From the NCBI RefSeq assembly GCF_000772045.1, contig NZ_CP009754.1:3782001-3846000 (forward strand): 64,000 nt of DNA, read 5' to 3'. Both the position numbers and the translations under genes were made by a program. Below, piece after piece: positions 23,313-33,290 of this stretch. Source of the DNA: Streptomyces sp. CCM_MD2014 (GTDB taxonomy: Bacteria > Actinomycetota > Actinomycetes > Streptomycetales > Streptomycetaceae). Within the stretch, counting starts at the first letter, position 1. Each line of letters starts with the position of its first letter. Under the pieces are notes generated by a model. The model was not told where the DNA came from. It saw only the letters and a program-made list of their open reading frames with translations, and ran no database searches.

Positions 23313-24206
23313 ATGGACTGGCTGGAGCGGATCGCGAACCTGCGGCAGTGGACGAGGAGCGGCACCCGGGCGCCGCACAAACCGCTGCTGCTCTTGTACG
23401 CCCTCGGCCGGTTCCAGGACGATGCCGACGGCGGCCTGCGCTACACCGCGGTGGAGCACGACCTGCAGCGGCTGCTGACCGAGTACGGGCCGCCCCACAG
23501 GACGACGCCCGCCTACCCGTTCCACCACCTCGTCAACGACGACGTGTGGGAGGTGCGCACCGATCGCGGGCCCGGCAGCCCCGGAAGCGGGGTGGGGGAC
23601 CTCCGCGCGACGGGCGCCACCGGTCGGCTCGCACCCGGCCTGAGAGCGGCGCTGCGCCGCGAACCGGAACTGCTCGGCAGAATCGCTCGGCTGCTGCTCG
23701 ACCGGCACTTCCCGCCCTCGCTGCACGGCGAACTGTGCGAGGCGGTCGGTCTGGAGCCGGAGCCGGCGAAGGCGCAGCGGCTCTCGGCGGTACGCGGGCA
23801 GCGGGACCGGCGGATGCGGGAGTTGGTGCTGACCGCCTACGAGTACCGGTGCGCCTTCTGCGGTTACGACGGCAGGATCGGTGCCGTACCGGTCGGGCTG
23901 GAGGCGGCCCACGTCCGCTGGTGGGCGTTCGGCGGGCCCGACGTCGTCGAGAACGGGCTCTGCCTGTGCTCCTTGCACCACAAGCTCTTCGACAAGGGCG
24001 TCCTCGGCGTGGGCGACGATCTGCGCATCCTGGTCTCACAGCGCTTCGTCGGCCACAGCCCCGCCGCCCGCGCACACGTCACCGCTCTCGCGGGCCGGCC
24101 GCTCGGCGGCCCCCAGCCCGGTGCGCGCCCCGTGGCCGCCGTCCACCGCGACTGGCACGCCCGCCAGGTCTTCCACGGCGAACCGCGTCCCGCGCCGGCC
24201 GCCTGA
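23313..24206 (+). CDS. HNH endonuclease, likely phosphorothioated-DNA-dependent restriction enzyme
   Basis: This 297-residue protein has two parts. The N-terminal 160 residues (A-P-H-K-P-L-L-L-L-Y-A-L-G-R-F, then T-T-P-A-Y-P-F-H-H-L) resemble the sulfur-binding domain of Streptomyces McrA-type enzymes such as ScoMcrA and SprMcrA. The C-terminal HNH nuclease has zinc cysteines C-A-F-C (180, 183) and C-L-C near 218. Its catalytic residues are E-A-A-H (His200), E-N-G (Asn214) and L-H-H-K (His223). Such enzymes cut DNA carrying phosphorothioate marks. No dnd modification genes occur in this window. The sulfur pocket residues were not verified. Confidence 0.8.
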   Translation: MDWLERIANLRQWTRSGTRAPHKPLLLLYALGRFQDDADGGLRYTAVEHDLQRLLTEYGPPHRTTPAYPFHHLVNDDVWEVRTDRGPGSPGSGVGDLRATGATGRLAPGLRAALRREPELLGRIARLLLDRHFPPSLHGELCEAVGLEPEPAKAQRLSAVRGQRDRRMRELVLTAYEYRCAFCGYDGRIGAVPVGLEAAHVRWWAFGGPDVVENGLCLCSLHHKLFDKGVLGVGDDLRILVSQRFVGHSPAARAHVTALAGRPLGGPQPGARPVAAVHRDWHARQVFHGEPRPAPAA

Positions 24207-24229
24207 CCGCTGCTCGCCGGGGAAGGCCC

Positions 24230-24512
24230 GCCGGAGTCTGCGCTCCTGCGTCCGGCGTACGCCGGGTGGTCCGGGCCCGCCCGGCGGGTGACGCCGTCGG
24301 CACGCTCGCCGTCCTCGGGCTGTCCATGCCGGTCTTCCTGGCCGGCTACGAGATCGACGTCGTCGCCGTCCGCGGCGACACGCCGCGCCGCGTGGTCCCG
24401 GCCCTTCGCCCTCGTCGCCGGCATCGCGCCGGCGGTGTCCGCCTCGACCTGCCCGCCCCTGGTCGTCGCGGGGCCGCTCCGGCGGAGGAGGCCAGGGACT
24501 CGGAAGCCCGGT
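24230..24512 (+). pseudogene. Fragment of a cation:proton antiporter-like membrane protein
   Basis: One frame reads TLAVLGLSMPVFLAGYEIDV followed by V-A-V-R-G-D-T-P-R-R-V. This matches the F-L-A-G-(Y/L)-E-I-D helix of CPA2/Kef-type antiporters. After a shift near 24400 another frame continues F-A-L-V-A-G-I-A-P-A-V-S-A, the next helix. There is no start codon, no N-terminus and no further helices. It is a short, frameshifted remnant between the HNH nuclease and cobH. Confidence 0.5.
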
Positions 24513-24578
24513 GATCGGTACTCGGTATGCTCTCCCGGCCGTGGCCGTCAGCCGACCGAGAGCAGCGAGAAGAGCACT

Positions 24579-25235
24579 GTGACCCCGTACGACCGCGAGT
24601 ACGAGCACGAGTACGCCTACGAGAAGGACGGCGCGGCCATCTACCGCCAGTCCTTCGCGACCATCCGCGCGGAGGCCGACCTCTCCGGGCTGCCCGCGGA
24701 CGTCGGCCGGGTCGCGGTCCGGATGATCCACGCCTGCGGGATGGTCGACCTGGTCCGCGACCTGTCCTGGACGCCCGGCGTCGTCTCCCGGGCCCGCGAG
24801 GCGCTGCGGGCCGGTGCGCCCGTCCTGTGCGACGTGCGGATGGTGGCCAGCGGCGTGACCCGCAAGCGGCTGCCCGCGGACAACGACGTGCTGTGCACGC
24901 TGTCCGACCCGGCCGTCCCGGAACTGGCGGCGAGACTCGGCACCACGCGCAGCGCCGCCGCCCTCGAGCTGTGGCGCGACCGGCTGGAGGGGGCCGTCGT
25001 CGCCGTCGGCAACGCGCCCACCGCGCTCTTCAGGCTCCTGGAGATGATCGACGCGGGGGCGCCCCGCCCGGCCGCCGTCATCGGTGTCCCCGTCGGCTTC
25101 GTCGGCGCCGCCGAGTCCAAGGACGCGCTGGCCGCCCACCCCTCGGGCGTGGAGCACCTCGTCGTACGGGGCCGTCGCGGGGGCAGTGCGATGGCCGCCG
25201 CCGCGATCAACGCGATCGCCAGCGAGGAGGAGTGA
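24579..25235 (+). CDS. cobH: Precorrin-8X methylmutase
   Basis: CobH moves a methyl group from C-11 to C-12 to convert precorrin-8X to hydrogenobyrinate in cobalamin synthesis. The 218-residue protein has the normal length and the family's R-M-I-H-A-C-G-M segment with the catalytic His near residue 50. It also has C-D-V-R-M-V, A-V-G-N-A-P-T-A-L and G-V-P-V-G-F-V-G-A-A-E-S-K. The GTG start follows GCGAGAAGA. Its 3' end overlaps that of the convergent cobK by 29 bases, so the two cobalamin genes are close but on opposite strands. Confidence 0.93.
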   Translation: MTPYDREYEHEYAYEKDGAAIYRQSFATIRAEADLSGLPADVGRVAVRMIHACGMVDLVRDLSWTPGVVSRAREALRAGAPVLCDVRMVASGVTRKRLPADNDVLCTLSDPAVPELAARLGTTRSAAALELWRDRLEGAVVAVGNAPTALFRLLEMIDAGAPRPAAVIGVPVGFVGAAESKDALAAHPSGVEHLVVRGRRGGSAMAAAAINAIASEEE

Positions 25236-26031
25236 GCGGCGGGGTTCTGGGCTCGTACGTGAGCTGACAGCCCCGCGCGTGCCTCGCCCGGGCCTCGCCG
25301 ACCCACCGGGCCGCCTCTTCCGGCTCGGCCACGACCGGTACTCCCTCCGGCACCGGCGGTCTGCGCACCACGATCACGGGCAGCCCCGCCTCGCGGGCGG
25401 CCGTCAGTTTCGGGGCGGTGGCCGCTCCCCCGCTGTCCTTGGTGACCAGGACGTCGATGCGGTGCCGGCGCAGCAGCTCGCGCTCGCCGTCGAGGCCGAA
25501 GGGGCCGCGGGCCCGCAGTACCTCCATGCGGGGCGGGCAGGGGCCCTCGGGCGCGTCGACGGACCGTACGAGGAACCACGGGCCGGACAGCGGGGCGAAG
25601 GCGGCCAGGCCCATGCGTCCGGTGGTCAGGAAGACCCGGCGGGCGGTGAGGGCGGGCAGCAGCTCGGCGGCTTCCGCCAGGGAACCGGCGTCGTGCCAGA
25701 CGTCCCCCTCGGCCCGCCGCCAGTTGGGGCGGCGCAGGGCGAGGAGGGGGACGCGGGCCGTGGCGGCGGCGTGGGCCGCGTTGCGGGTGATGGTGTCGGC
25801 GAAGGGGTGCGTGGCGTCGACGAGGAGGTCCACCGCGTGCTCGCGGAGCCAGGCGGCGAGTCCCTCGGCACCGCCGAAGCCGCCGACGCGGGTCTCGCCC
25901 GGCGGGGTTCTGGGCGCGGAGACCCGTCCTGCCAGGGAGTTCGTCACACGAAGCCCGGCCGGGTGCCCGGCCGCCAGCAGTTCGGCCAGGCGGCGGGCCT
26001 CCGTGGTCCCGCCGAGGATCAGCACGTGCAC
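25207..26031 (-). CDS. cobK: Precorrin-6A reductase
   Basis: CobK reduces precorrin-6A (or its cobalt form) with NADPH. The 274-residue protein starts V-H-V-L-I-L-G-G-T-T-E-A-R, the usual nucleotide-binding loop. It carries L-L-V-D-A-T-H-P-F-A, L-T-T-G-R-M-G-L and V-T-K-D-S-G-G, all typical of the family. The GTG at 26031 has GGGAGG six bases upstream; an ATG further out would add 17 unrelated residues. The C-terminus overlaps the end of cobH. The other cobalamin genes are not in the window. Confidence 0.92.
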   Translation of the reverse strand: MHVLILGGTTEARRLAELLAAGHPAGLRVTNSLAGRVSAPRTPPGETRVGGFGGAEGLAAWLREHAVDLLVDATHPFADTITRNAAHAAATARVPLLALRRPNWRRAEGDVWHDAGSLAEAAELLPALTARRVFLTTGRMGLAAFAPLSGPWFLVRSVDAPEGPCPPRMEVLRARGPFGLDGERELLRRHRIDVLVTKDSGGAATAPKLTAAREAGLPVIVVRRPPVPEGVPVVAEPEEAARWVGEARARHARGCQLTYEPRTPPLTPPRWRSR

Positions 26032-26191
26032 GGCAGGCCTCCCACCTTCCCCGGGTTCCCCGGCTTCTCGCGGTCCCGCCACGGTTGTCGCGGCCGCCTC
26101 GACTCAAGCACACCCGCCGGCCGAGTTGCCGGGCGGTGCCGATGCGAGAAGGTGAGGAAGGTGAGGGGCACGGCCTCGAAGGGAGCGTGTG

Positions 26192-28289
26192 GTGAGCGGC
26201 GACCCCATCAGCGACACCGCGGTGCTCAACGCGCTGTTCGCCAACTCGCCCCAGGGGTTGTTCGTCTTCGACTCCGAGCAGAGGGTGGCCCGCTACAACC
26301 CGGCCGGCCGGGGCGTGCGGGGGCTGTCCGCCGAGGACGTCGTCGGGCAGGGCATCGAGGACTTCGCCCCCGGGTTCGAGGCGGCCGAGCTCCGGGGCCT
26401 GATCGACGAGGTCCTGGCGACGGGCGAGCCGTTGCGGGGCCGGCTGGTCCGGGGCAGGTCGCCGTCCGAGCCGCAGCGCACCCTCGCCGTCGAGGTGTCC
26501 CTCTTCCCCCCTGCGCGACCTCGGCGACGGCGGCCCCGGCCTGGTGGGCGTGGTCGAGGACGTCACCGAGCGGCAGGCCGCGGCGGACCGGCTCGCCGTG
26601 CTCAGCGAGGTGCACGCGGCCGTCGGCACCACACTGGACGCGCTGACCACGGCCCGCGAGCTGGTGGGGGCGCTGGTGCCCGCCTTCGCCGACGCGGCCA
26701 CCGTCGACCTGCTGGACGACGGGGTCGCCGCGGCCGAACGCCCGGCCGGTCCCCCGCCGACGGAGGTCCCGCTGCGCCGGGTGTCCTTCGCCCCGCCGAC
26801 CGCCGAGGTGAGCAGGAAGGAGGGCGAGAGCCGTCCGCTGCCCTTCCCCACCCCGTACACGCAGGTCCTCAACGACCTGCGGGCCCGCCTGGTCCGGGTC
26901 TCGGCCGACGACCCGTGGCTGGCCACCGACCCGGACGGCTTCGCGCCGCTGATCAGGGCGGGCGTGCACTCCATGCTCGTCGTCCCGCTGACGGCCCGGG
27001 ACACCGTGCTCGGGCTGCTGACCCTGTACCGGCACCGGACCGACCCCTTCGAGGAGGCCGATCTGGACGTGGCCCGGCAGGCGGCGTTCACCGCGTCCGT
27101 GCACATGGACAACGCGCACAGCTACCGGCGCGAGCACACCGTGGCCGCCGCGCTCCAGCGCAGGTTGCAGCCCGGTGCGATCCCCCGGCTCTCGGCGGTG
27201 GAGACCGCCCACGTCTACCTGCCCGAGAGCGCCGGCGGCGACTGGTTCGACGTCGTCCCGCTTTCCGGCACGCGCGTCGCCCTGGTCGTCGGTGACGTGT
27301 CGGGGCACGGCATCGAGGCGGCGGCCACGATGGGCCAGCTCCGGCTGGCGGTGCGCACCCTCGCGATGCAGGACCTGGAGACGGACGAGCTGCTGACCCA
27401 CCTGGACGAGGTCGCCGCCCAGCTGGCGGACGCCTCCGGGCCGGGTGCGAGCGAGCCGGTGGCGACCTGCGCGGTCACCGTCTACAACCCGGTCTCCCGG
27501 CACTGCACCATGGTGCGCGCGGGACACCCCGCCCCCGTCGTCATCGACCCCGACGGCGCCCCCCGCACCGTGGAGGTGCCGCAGGGGCCACCGCTCGGGA
27601 CGGGCGGCGGGCACGTCTTCACCCCGGCCGTGCTCGAACTGGCGCCGGGCACCCTGCTGGCCCTGCACACCAACGGCCTCACCAAGGGAAACGGTGAGCA
27701 CGGGGACGCCGCCAGGCGCCGTCTGGAGCACATCCTCGCCTCCACGACACGGCCGCTGCAGGAGCTGTGCGACACCGCCGTGTACCACATGGCGCCCTCC
27801 CGCCACGACGACGCCGTCCTGCTGCTCGCGCGCACCCGTGCCCTGCCGCCGGAGCACGTCGCGGACTGGACGCTGCCCGCCGACGCCTCCGTGGTGGGCA
27901 CGGCACGCCGGCTCGTCGACCGGCAGCTCGCCGCCTGGGAGCTGGACGACGCGTCCTACACCACCGGACTCGTCGTCAGCGAACTCGTCACCAACGCCAT
28001 CCGCTACGGCAGGGGCCCGGTGCGGCTGCGGCTCATCCGCGACCAGGGGCGGCTGCTGACCGAGGTGACGGACGCGAGCAGCGCGAGCCCCCACCTGCGC
28101 CGGGCGCGGGAGAGCGACGAGGGCGGCCGCGGGCTGTTCATCGTGATGCGGCTCAGCACCCACTGGGGCGTACGGCACAGCCGCCACGACAAGACCATCT
28201 GGTCCGAGCAGCGGCTCGACGGAGGCCCGTCGGCGGACGCGGCGGACCTGATGAACGTGTTCGACGTGACGGAGGCCGCGGAACTGTGA
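26192..28289 (+). pseudogene. PAS–GAF–PP2C–ATPase regulator with a one-base frameshift
   Basis: An N-terminal PAS domain (L-N-A-L-F-A-N-S-P-Q-G-L-F-V-F-D) is read from 26192. The correct continuation, L-R-D-L...V-G-V-V-E-D-V-T-E-R-Q, is in another frame. Dropping one C from the C6 run at 26506–26511 restores a single protein of about 700 residues. The second frame gives a GAF domain and a SpoIIE/PP2C phosphatase (G-G-D-W-F-D-V-V, G-D-V-S-G-H-G). It ends with an RsbW-type ATPase (V-V-S-E-L-V-T-N-A-I-R-Y-G). Such proteins control anti-sigma/antagonist switches. The slip may be a sequencing error, a true mutation or a phase-variable tract. From about 26544 onward the PP2C and ATPase parts could still be made. 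Confidence 0.8.
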
Positions 28290-28305
28290 GCGGCGCCCGA
28301 CGCCC

Positions 28306-31300
28306 TCACCGCTCCGTATCGCCGGCCGCGTGCCGCGCGTGCGGGTTGGCCAGGAGGTGGCGGGGGTCGGCGGCGCGGGTGATGGCGGACTCCACGGCGG
28401 CGACGCGGTCCGCGAGCAGGCCCAGGGCCGCGACGGCACGGACGAGGGGGTCGTCGTCGGGGCCGCCGAGGGTGCGGGCGCGGACGTGGGCGGCGCACAC
28501 CTCGGCCCAGCGGGCGGCCTGCTCAGGGGTGAGCGTGCCGCGCAGCTCGGCGAGCTTGAGGAGGTTGGCCTCGGCCCCGTGGGTGAGGGTCTGCGCCTCG
28601 GCGGTGTAGTGGTCGTCGAGGACGGCGTCGCGTTCGGCGTCGTTCATGACGGGGCGGATACGCTGGGCGATCTTGTTCATGTTGCGGTAGGAGCCCTGGA
28701 GCCGGAACGGGGGCTCGGTGCGGGTGTCGTCCGACTGGGCCGCGGAGGCGATGTAGGCGGCGTTGACGGCCAGGACCGTCTCGCGGGCGGCGACGAGGTG
28801 GCGCAGGACGGACAGGACGCGTTCCAGCTCGGCCGGCGGGTAGGCGTGGGCGAGGCGGTCGGCGCGGGCGGTGGGGTCCCCGGCGGCGAGGCGGACGAGC
28901 AGCTCCAGGTCGGCCCGGTCGCGGCCGGCCAGCGGGGCCAGGACGGGGTTCGCGGTGAGCGCGTTCTCCAGAAAGCTCAGCGCGAAGGCCTCCTCCTTGC
29001 CGGTCAGGACGTCGCCCAGGTTCCACACGTCGGCCCGGTTGGCGAGCATGTCGGGGACCTGGAAGCGGGCGCCGGACTCGGTGTAGGGGTTGCCGGCCAT
29101 GCAGACGGCGAAGCGCTTGCCGCGCAGGTCGTAGGTGCGCGGGCGGCCGTCCCACACGCCGTCCACGCGGCGGGTGGCGTCGCACAGCGGGATGAACTTC
29201 TGGAGCAGCTCGGGGGACGTGTGCTGGATGTCGTCCAGGTAGAGCAGCGTGTTGTTCGCGGACGCCAGCGCGAAGTTGATCTTCTCGACCTCCTGGCGCG
29301 CGGTGGCGTTGGGCGCGTCGGCCGGGTCGAACGAGGTGACGGCGTGGCCGAGCGCGGGGCCGCTCACCTTCACCAGCATCAGACCGAGGCGCTCGGCGAC
29401 GTACTCGACCAGCGTGGTCTTGCCGTAGCCGGGCGGGGACAGGAGCAGCAGGAGGCCGCCCGTGTCGGTGCGCCTGCCGTCGCCGGTGGTGCCGAGCTGC
29501 TTGGCGAGGCTGTCCCCGACGAGCGGGAGGTAGACCTCGTCCACGAGCCGGTTGCGGACGAAGGCGGACATGACGCGCGGGCGGTGGTCGTCCAGCCGCA
29601 GCCGCTCGCGTTCGGCGCCCACCAGGGCGGTGCGGCGCCGCTGGTAGGCGCGGAACGCCGGGACGTCCTCGTCCGCGAAGCGGGCGGTACGGGCCAGGAA
29701 CTCGTCCAGGCGCAGCGGCAGCCGGCCGCCCGTGACGCGCGGGTGGGTGCCCAGCAGCCCCTCCGCGGTGGCCGTCGGAGCGGTGTCGCCGTCGTAGCGG
29801 GGCAGGTCCGGGCAGAGCTCCGCGGCGACCGCCTCGGCCAGGTCGCCGGGGGCGAGTTCGGTGCCGGAGGCCGCGGCGTACGACGAGATCCACGCCTCGG
29901 CGAGCTGGGCGCGGGCGGCCGGGTCGTCGAGGGCGGCGAGGTCCTCGTCGTAGGCCGGGCCGCCCACCGTGCGGCGGAACTTCTCCAGCAGCGTGCGCGT
30001 GCCCGCGCCGAGGACGAAGCCGTCGGGGGCGGTGGTCAGTTCGTGGAAGAGGTACGCGGCGGCGGCGCGGCCGGTGTCCTCGCCGGTCTCCGGACGTGTC
30101 CGCGCGGCCCACGCGTCGACGGCTCCCGCCAGCTCCTCCTCCAGGTCCGCGATCGCCCCGGAGAGGCCGAAGGTGTCCCGGGCCCGGGCCAGGGAGCGGG
30201 CGCGCCGGGTCCACGCCTCGCGCGCTTCCGGCGTGGTGCCGTGGGTCCAGAACAGCTGGGCGGCGGCGCGGGCGGCCGGCTCGTGGACGAGAGTCCCCGC
30301 GCTCTCGTACAGGGGCAGCAGTGCGGTCAGGACGACCGTCGCGTCGTGGTCGTGCACGCCCCGCTCGTAGCCCTCGTCGTACGCCTCCCGCGCGGCCTCG
30401 CGGACGAGGGCGGGCAGGTCGTCGGCCTCGGCGAGGGCGCTCGCGCCGTGCTCGCGGAGCAGGCGGGCGGCGAGGTGCTCGGCGCGGTAGACCTCGGGGG
30501 ACTCGGACGGGAGGGTGCGGTCCCAGTGGGCGCGGGTGGCCGCGAAGTCCGGGTCGGCGACCGGGGAGCGGTAGTCGGTGCCGGTGAGGGCGAAGGCGAG
30601 TCCGTCGCCGTCGGGGACGAGGGTGAGGTCGAGGGGCTGGGTGTTGACGGCGAAGCGGTGGGTGCCCAGGCGCAGGGTGCGGCCGTCGTCGGCGTACAGG
30701 TCGGTGCGGTCGCGCAGGGCGCGGGCGGCCTCCTGCCGGGCCGACTTGAGGCGACCGTCCAGTTCCTCGGCGCGGACGGTGTCGCCGAGGGCGCGCAGTT
30801 CGTCGGCGGTGCGGCGGACCTTGGCCGGCATGGGGTCGGAGGCGAAGTACGTGCTGACCGCGTCGGCGTCGGCGAGACCGGCGCACCGCCGGGTGATCGT
30901 CTCCAGGATGCGGGCGGCGGACGCGGCGAGCTGTTCGGCGCGGCGGGCGCGGGAGTCGGACAGGGCCTGCTTGCGGGCGGCGAGCGCGTCGTAGATCTCG
31001 GTGCGCTTGTCGGCGAGTTCGGCGAGGAAGCCGTCGAACTCCGCGAAGCGGGACTCCAGGTCCTCCAGCCGGGCCAGCAGCCGCGCCAGCTGGTCGTCGC
31101 AGTGCTCGGGGGTGTCGGCGGCGGCGAGCGCGGCGGTGACGGCCTGGCCGAGCAGGGCCGTCTCGGCGGTGAACTCGGCGCGTCCCTCGTGGTCGAGGAG
31201 GGTCCGGCGGCGGGCGTCGAGAGTGGCTCGGGCGCGGTTGACGCCGCCCAGGACGCCGGCGACGCGCTCCAGCAGGGCGGTGCGGACGGTGGCGTCGCCC

Positions 31301-33261
31301 ATGTCGAGTTCGGCGACGACGTCGGTGACCGTGCGCAGCCCGTCGGCGAGTTCGTCGAGCCGGGCGGCGACGGGGCCCGCCTCGGCGACGGTGGCGATGG
31401 ACTCCGCGTCGGCGACGAGCGCTTCGACGTCCGCGCGCTGCGCGTCGAAGGCGTCCTCGCGGGCGAGGAAGGCGACGGCCCGCCGCCCCAGCTCGGCCAG
31501 GGACGCCTCGGCCTCCTCGGCGAGGGCGTCGATGCCGGGGAGGTCGGCGTAGCGCATCTCCTTGACGTTCAGCAGGTGCCCGTGGGCGTGCCGCAGTTCG
31601 GTCAGGCCCCGCACCCAGGCGGCGGCCTCCTTGGGCGCCTCGCCGCGCAGCCGCCGCACCACCGCCGCGACCCGCTCGGCGGCCTCGTCGCGGGCCTCGG
31701 CCGCCCGCCGGGTCAGGTCCCGTACGCTCTCGAACTCGGCCAGCACCTGCTCGGCGGTCTCCCGGACGGCGGCCAGCGCGCCGGCCAGGTCGCCCAGCTC
31801 CTCCTCGTCGAGCCAGTGGTGGGCGTCGGCGGCGCGCACGCAGGACGCGGCGAGCGCCCGGTAGCCCTCGGCGGTGGAGATGCCCTCGCCGACGGCCGCG
31901 GCGACGGACAGGCAGGCGGAGATGCCGCGCACGAGGTCGGCGTTGCCGACCCGGGCCAGCGGACCGCTCCCGGTGGGCGAGGCGGCGGCGTACGTGTCGG
32001 AGACGTACGGCGAGTGCCACAGCTGCACCGGGTGCACCTGGGCCGGTTCGTCGCCGTCCGCGCGCAGCACGGTGAAGGTGCCGTCGCCGGTGAGGGCCCA
32101 GCCCCGGCAGGGCAGCGGGTTGGCGACCTCCTTGCGGATGGTGTTGTACGACAGCAGCAGGCGCCGGCTCTCGCCGCGCGCGTGGAAGGCGTACAGCACG
32201 TCCTCGCCGTTGGGCGAGCGCACCTCTCGCTCGAACTCCAGCCCCGTCGCGTCGAGTTCGTACGTCTTGTGGGCGCCGGTGGCCAGGCAGTAGCCGCCGG
32301 GGAAGACGATGCCCTGGTCGTCGGGCAGCCGACGGCAGGCCGCGCCGATGCCGTCCAGGCGGACCACCGACTTGGTGAGGGTGTTGAACACCAGGTGCCG
32401 GTCGGTGTCCTCCTTGTAGGGGCGTACGCGCAGCAGGATCAGGGCGCCGACCCGGGCGTGCGCGATGTCGGCGTCGGCCAGGGACTGGAGGGGTTCGTCG
32501 ACGGGCTCGGAGTGGATGCCCTCGGCCGTCTCGGTGTCGTCCTCCAGCTTGACGGTGAGGGTGCCGCCCACCGCGCTGACGTAGAACTCGCCGCGCACGG
32601 ACACGTGCGGGTGGCGGCCCAGGACGTGGTCCTCGCGGGTGGCCGCGGTCCACTCGACGTCGTGGGCCGGGGGGAACACGTCGTCGCGTTCGCCGCGCGC
32701 GTCGAGGAAGGCGGCCCGCCCGTCCTCGGTCAGCTCCCAGCGCAGGACGCGGATGTCGTCGGCCTTCTCGCCGGTGCGGAAGACGGCGAGCAGCCGGCCG
32801 TCGACGGGGCGCAGCCGCAGCAGCCGGGCCTGCCGGTAGTAGCGGTGCAGGTCGGTGAACTCCCGCACGAAGGACGGGTCGTCGAGCAGGCCGGGCACGG
32901 CCGACTCGGACAGCGGGTTCAGGTCGCGGTCGTAGAGGGTGAAGACGTCGCCCACGGCGACCCGTTCGCGGTGGCCCGGGCGGCCGGTGGAGCCCAGCAG
33001 CAGGATGTCGCCGACGGCGGCGACGTCGCAGGGCACGACGGGGTGCTCGGTGCGCAGCCGCTCGGTGGAGGCGAGTTCCAGCCGGGCCGACCCGAACTCC
33101 TCGACGCGGCGGGCGTTGAGGAGTTCGGCCCGGTGGGCGAGGTCCGCGGTCTGCGCGGCGAGGCGGTCGCGCAGCACCTCGTACGCGCCGGCGTCGGCGG
33201 TGTCGTACGCGCCCGTACCCGTGACGGGCGTCGTCGTGCCCGTCTCCACAGCGGTGCCCAT
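28306..33261 (-). CDS. Very large AAA+ ATPase with coiled-coil core ('DNA repair ATPase' family)
   Basis: The 1651-residue protein has three zones. Residues about 60–430 are beta-rich with repeated strand segments, possibly a propeller. Residues about 480–860 are long charged helices, predicted coiled coil. An AAA+ ATPase occupies about 1240–1520, with Walker A S-P-P-G-Y-G-K-T-T near 1279 and Walker B L-L-Y-L-D-D-I near 1342. The MoxR/ClpX-like A-G-N-P-Y-T-E-S segment follows. Databases often call this family DNA repair ATPase, but nothing here shows DNA repair. It follows a flotillin gene on the same strand, with a hairpin between. A role in membrane-associated remodelling is inferred from that partner. 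The ATG at 33261 follows GGAAGGGA. Confidence 0.85.
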   Translation of the reverse strand: MGTAVETGTTTPVTGTGAYDTADAGAYEVLRDRLAAQTADLAHRAELLNARRVEEFGSARLELASTERLRTEHPVVPCDVAAVGDILLLGSTGRPGHRERVAVGDVFTLYDRDLNPLSESAVPGLLDDPSFVREFTDLHRYYRQARLLRLRPVDGRLLAVFRTGEKADDIRVLRWELTEDGRAAFLDARGERDDVFPPAHDVEWTAATREDHVLGRHPHVSVRGEFYVSAVGGTLTVKLEDDTETAEGIHSEPVDEPLQSLADADIAHARVGALILLRVRPYKEDTDRHLVFNTLTKSVVRLDGIGAACRRLPDDQGIVFPGGYCLATGAHKTYELDATGLEFEREVRSPNGEDVLYAFHARGESRRLLLSYNTIRKEVANPLPCRGWALTGDGTFTVLRADGDEPAQVHPVQLWHSPYVSDTYAAASPTGSGPLARVGNADLVRGISACLSVAAAVGEGISTAEGYRALAASCVRAADAHHWLDEEELGDLAGALAAVRETAEQVLAEFESVRDLTRRAAEARDEAAERVAAVVRRLRGEAPKEAAAWVRGLTELRHAHGHLLNVKEMRYADLPGIDALAEEAEASLAELGRRAVAFLAREDAFDAQRADVEALVADAESIATVAEAGPVAARLDELADGLRTVTDVVAELDMGDATVRTALLERVAGVLGGVNRARATLDARRRTLLDHEGRAEFTAETALLGQAVTAALAAADTPEHCDDQLARLLARLEDLESRFAEFDGFLAELADKRTEIYDALAARKQALSDSRARRAEQLAASAARILETITRRCAGLADADAVSTYFASDPMPAKVRRTADELRALGDTVRAEELDGRLKSARQEAARALRDRTDLYADDGRTLRLGTHRFAVNTQPLDLTLVPDGDGLAFALTGTDYRSPVADPDFAATRAHWDRTLPSESPEVYRAEHLAARLLREHGASALAEADDLPALVREAAREAYDEGYERGVHDHDATVVLTALLPLYESAGTLVHEPAARAAAQLFWTHGTTPEAREAWTRRARSLARARDTFGLSGAIADLEEELAGAVDAWAARTRPETGEDTGRAAAAYLFHELTTAPDGFVLGAGTRTLLEKFRRTVGGPAYDEDLAALDDPAARAQLAEAWISSYAAASGTELAPGDLAEAVAAELCPDLPRYDGDTAPTATAEGLLGTHPRVTGGRLPLRLDEFLARTARFADEDVPAFRAYQRRRTALVGAERERLRLDDHRPRVMSAFVRNRLVDEVYLPLVGDSLAKQLGTTGDGRRTDTGGLLLLLSPPGYGKTTLVEYVAERLGLMLVKVSGPALGHAVTSFDPADAPNATARQEVEKINFALASANNTLLYLDDIQHTSPELLQKFIPLCDATRRVDGVWDGRPRTYDLRGKRFAVCMAGNPYTESGARFQVPDMLANRADVWNLGDVLTGKEEAFALSFLENALTANPVLAPLAGRDRADLELLVRLAAGDPTARADRLAHAYPPAELERVLSVLRHLVAARETVLAVNAAYIASAAQSDDTRTEPPFRLQGSYRNMNKIAQRIRPVMNDAERDAVLDDHYTAEAQTLTHGAEANLLKLAELRGTLTPEQAARWAEVCAAHVRARTLGGPDDDPLVRAVAALGLLADRVAAVESAITRAADPRHLLANPHARHAAGDTER

Positions 33262-33290
33262 GAGCGGTTGGTCCCTTCCAGGATGCGAGG

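Noticed and set aside
23313..24206. Complete Dnd phosphorothioation defence island
   Set aside because: Only the putative restriction nuclease is present; neighbours are cobalamin genes and an ANTAR regulator.
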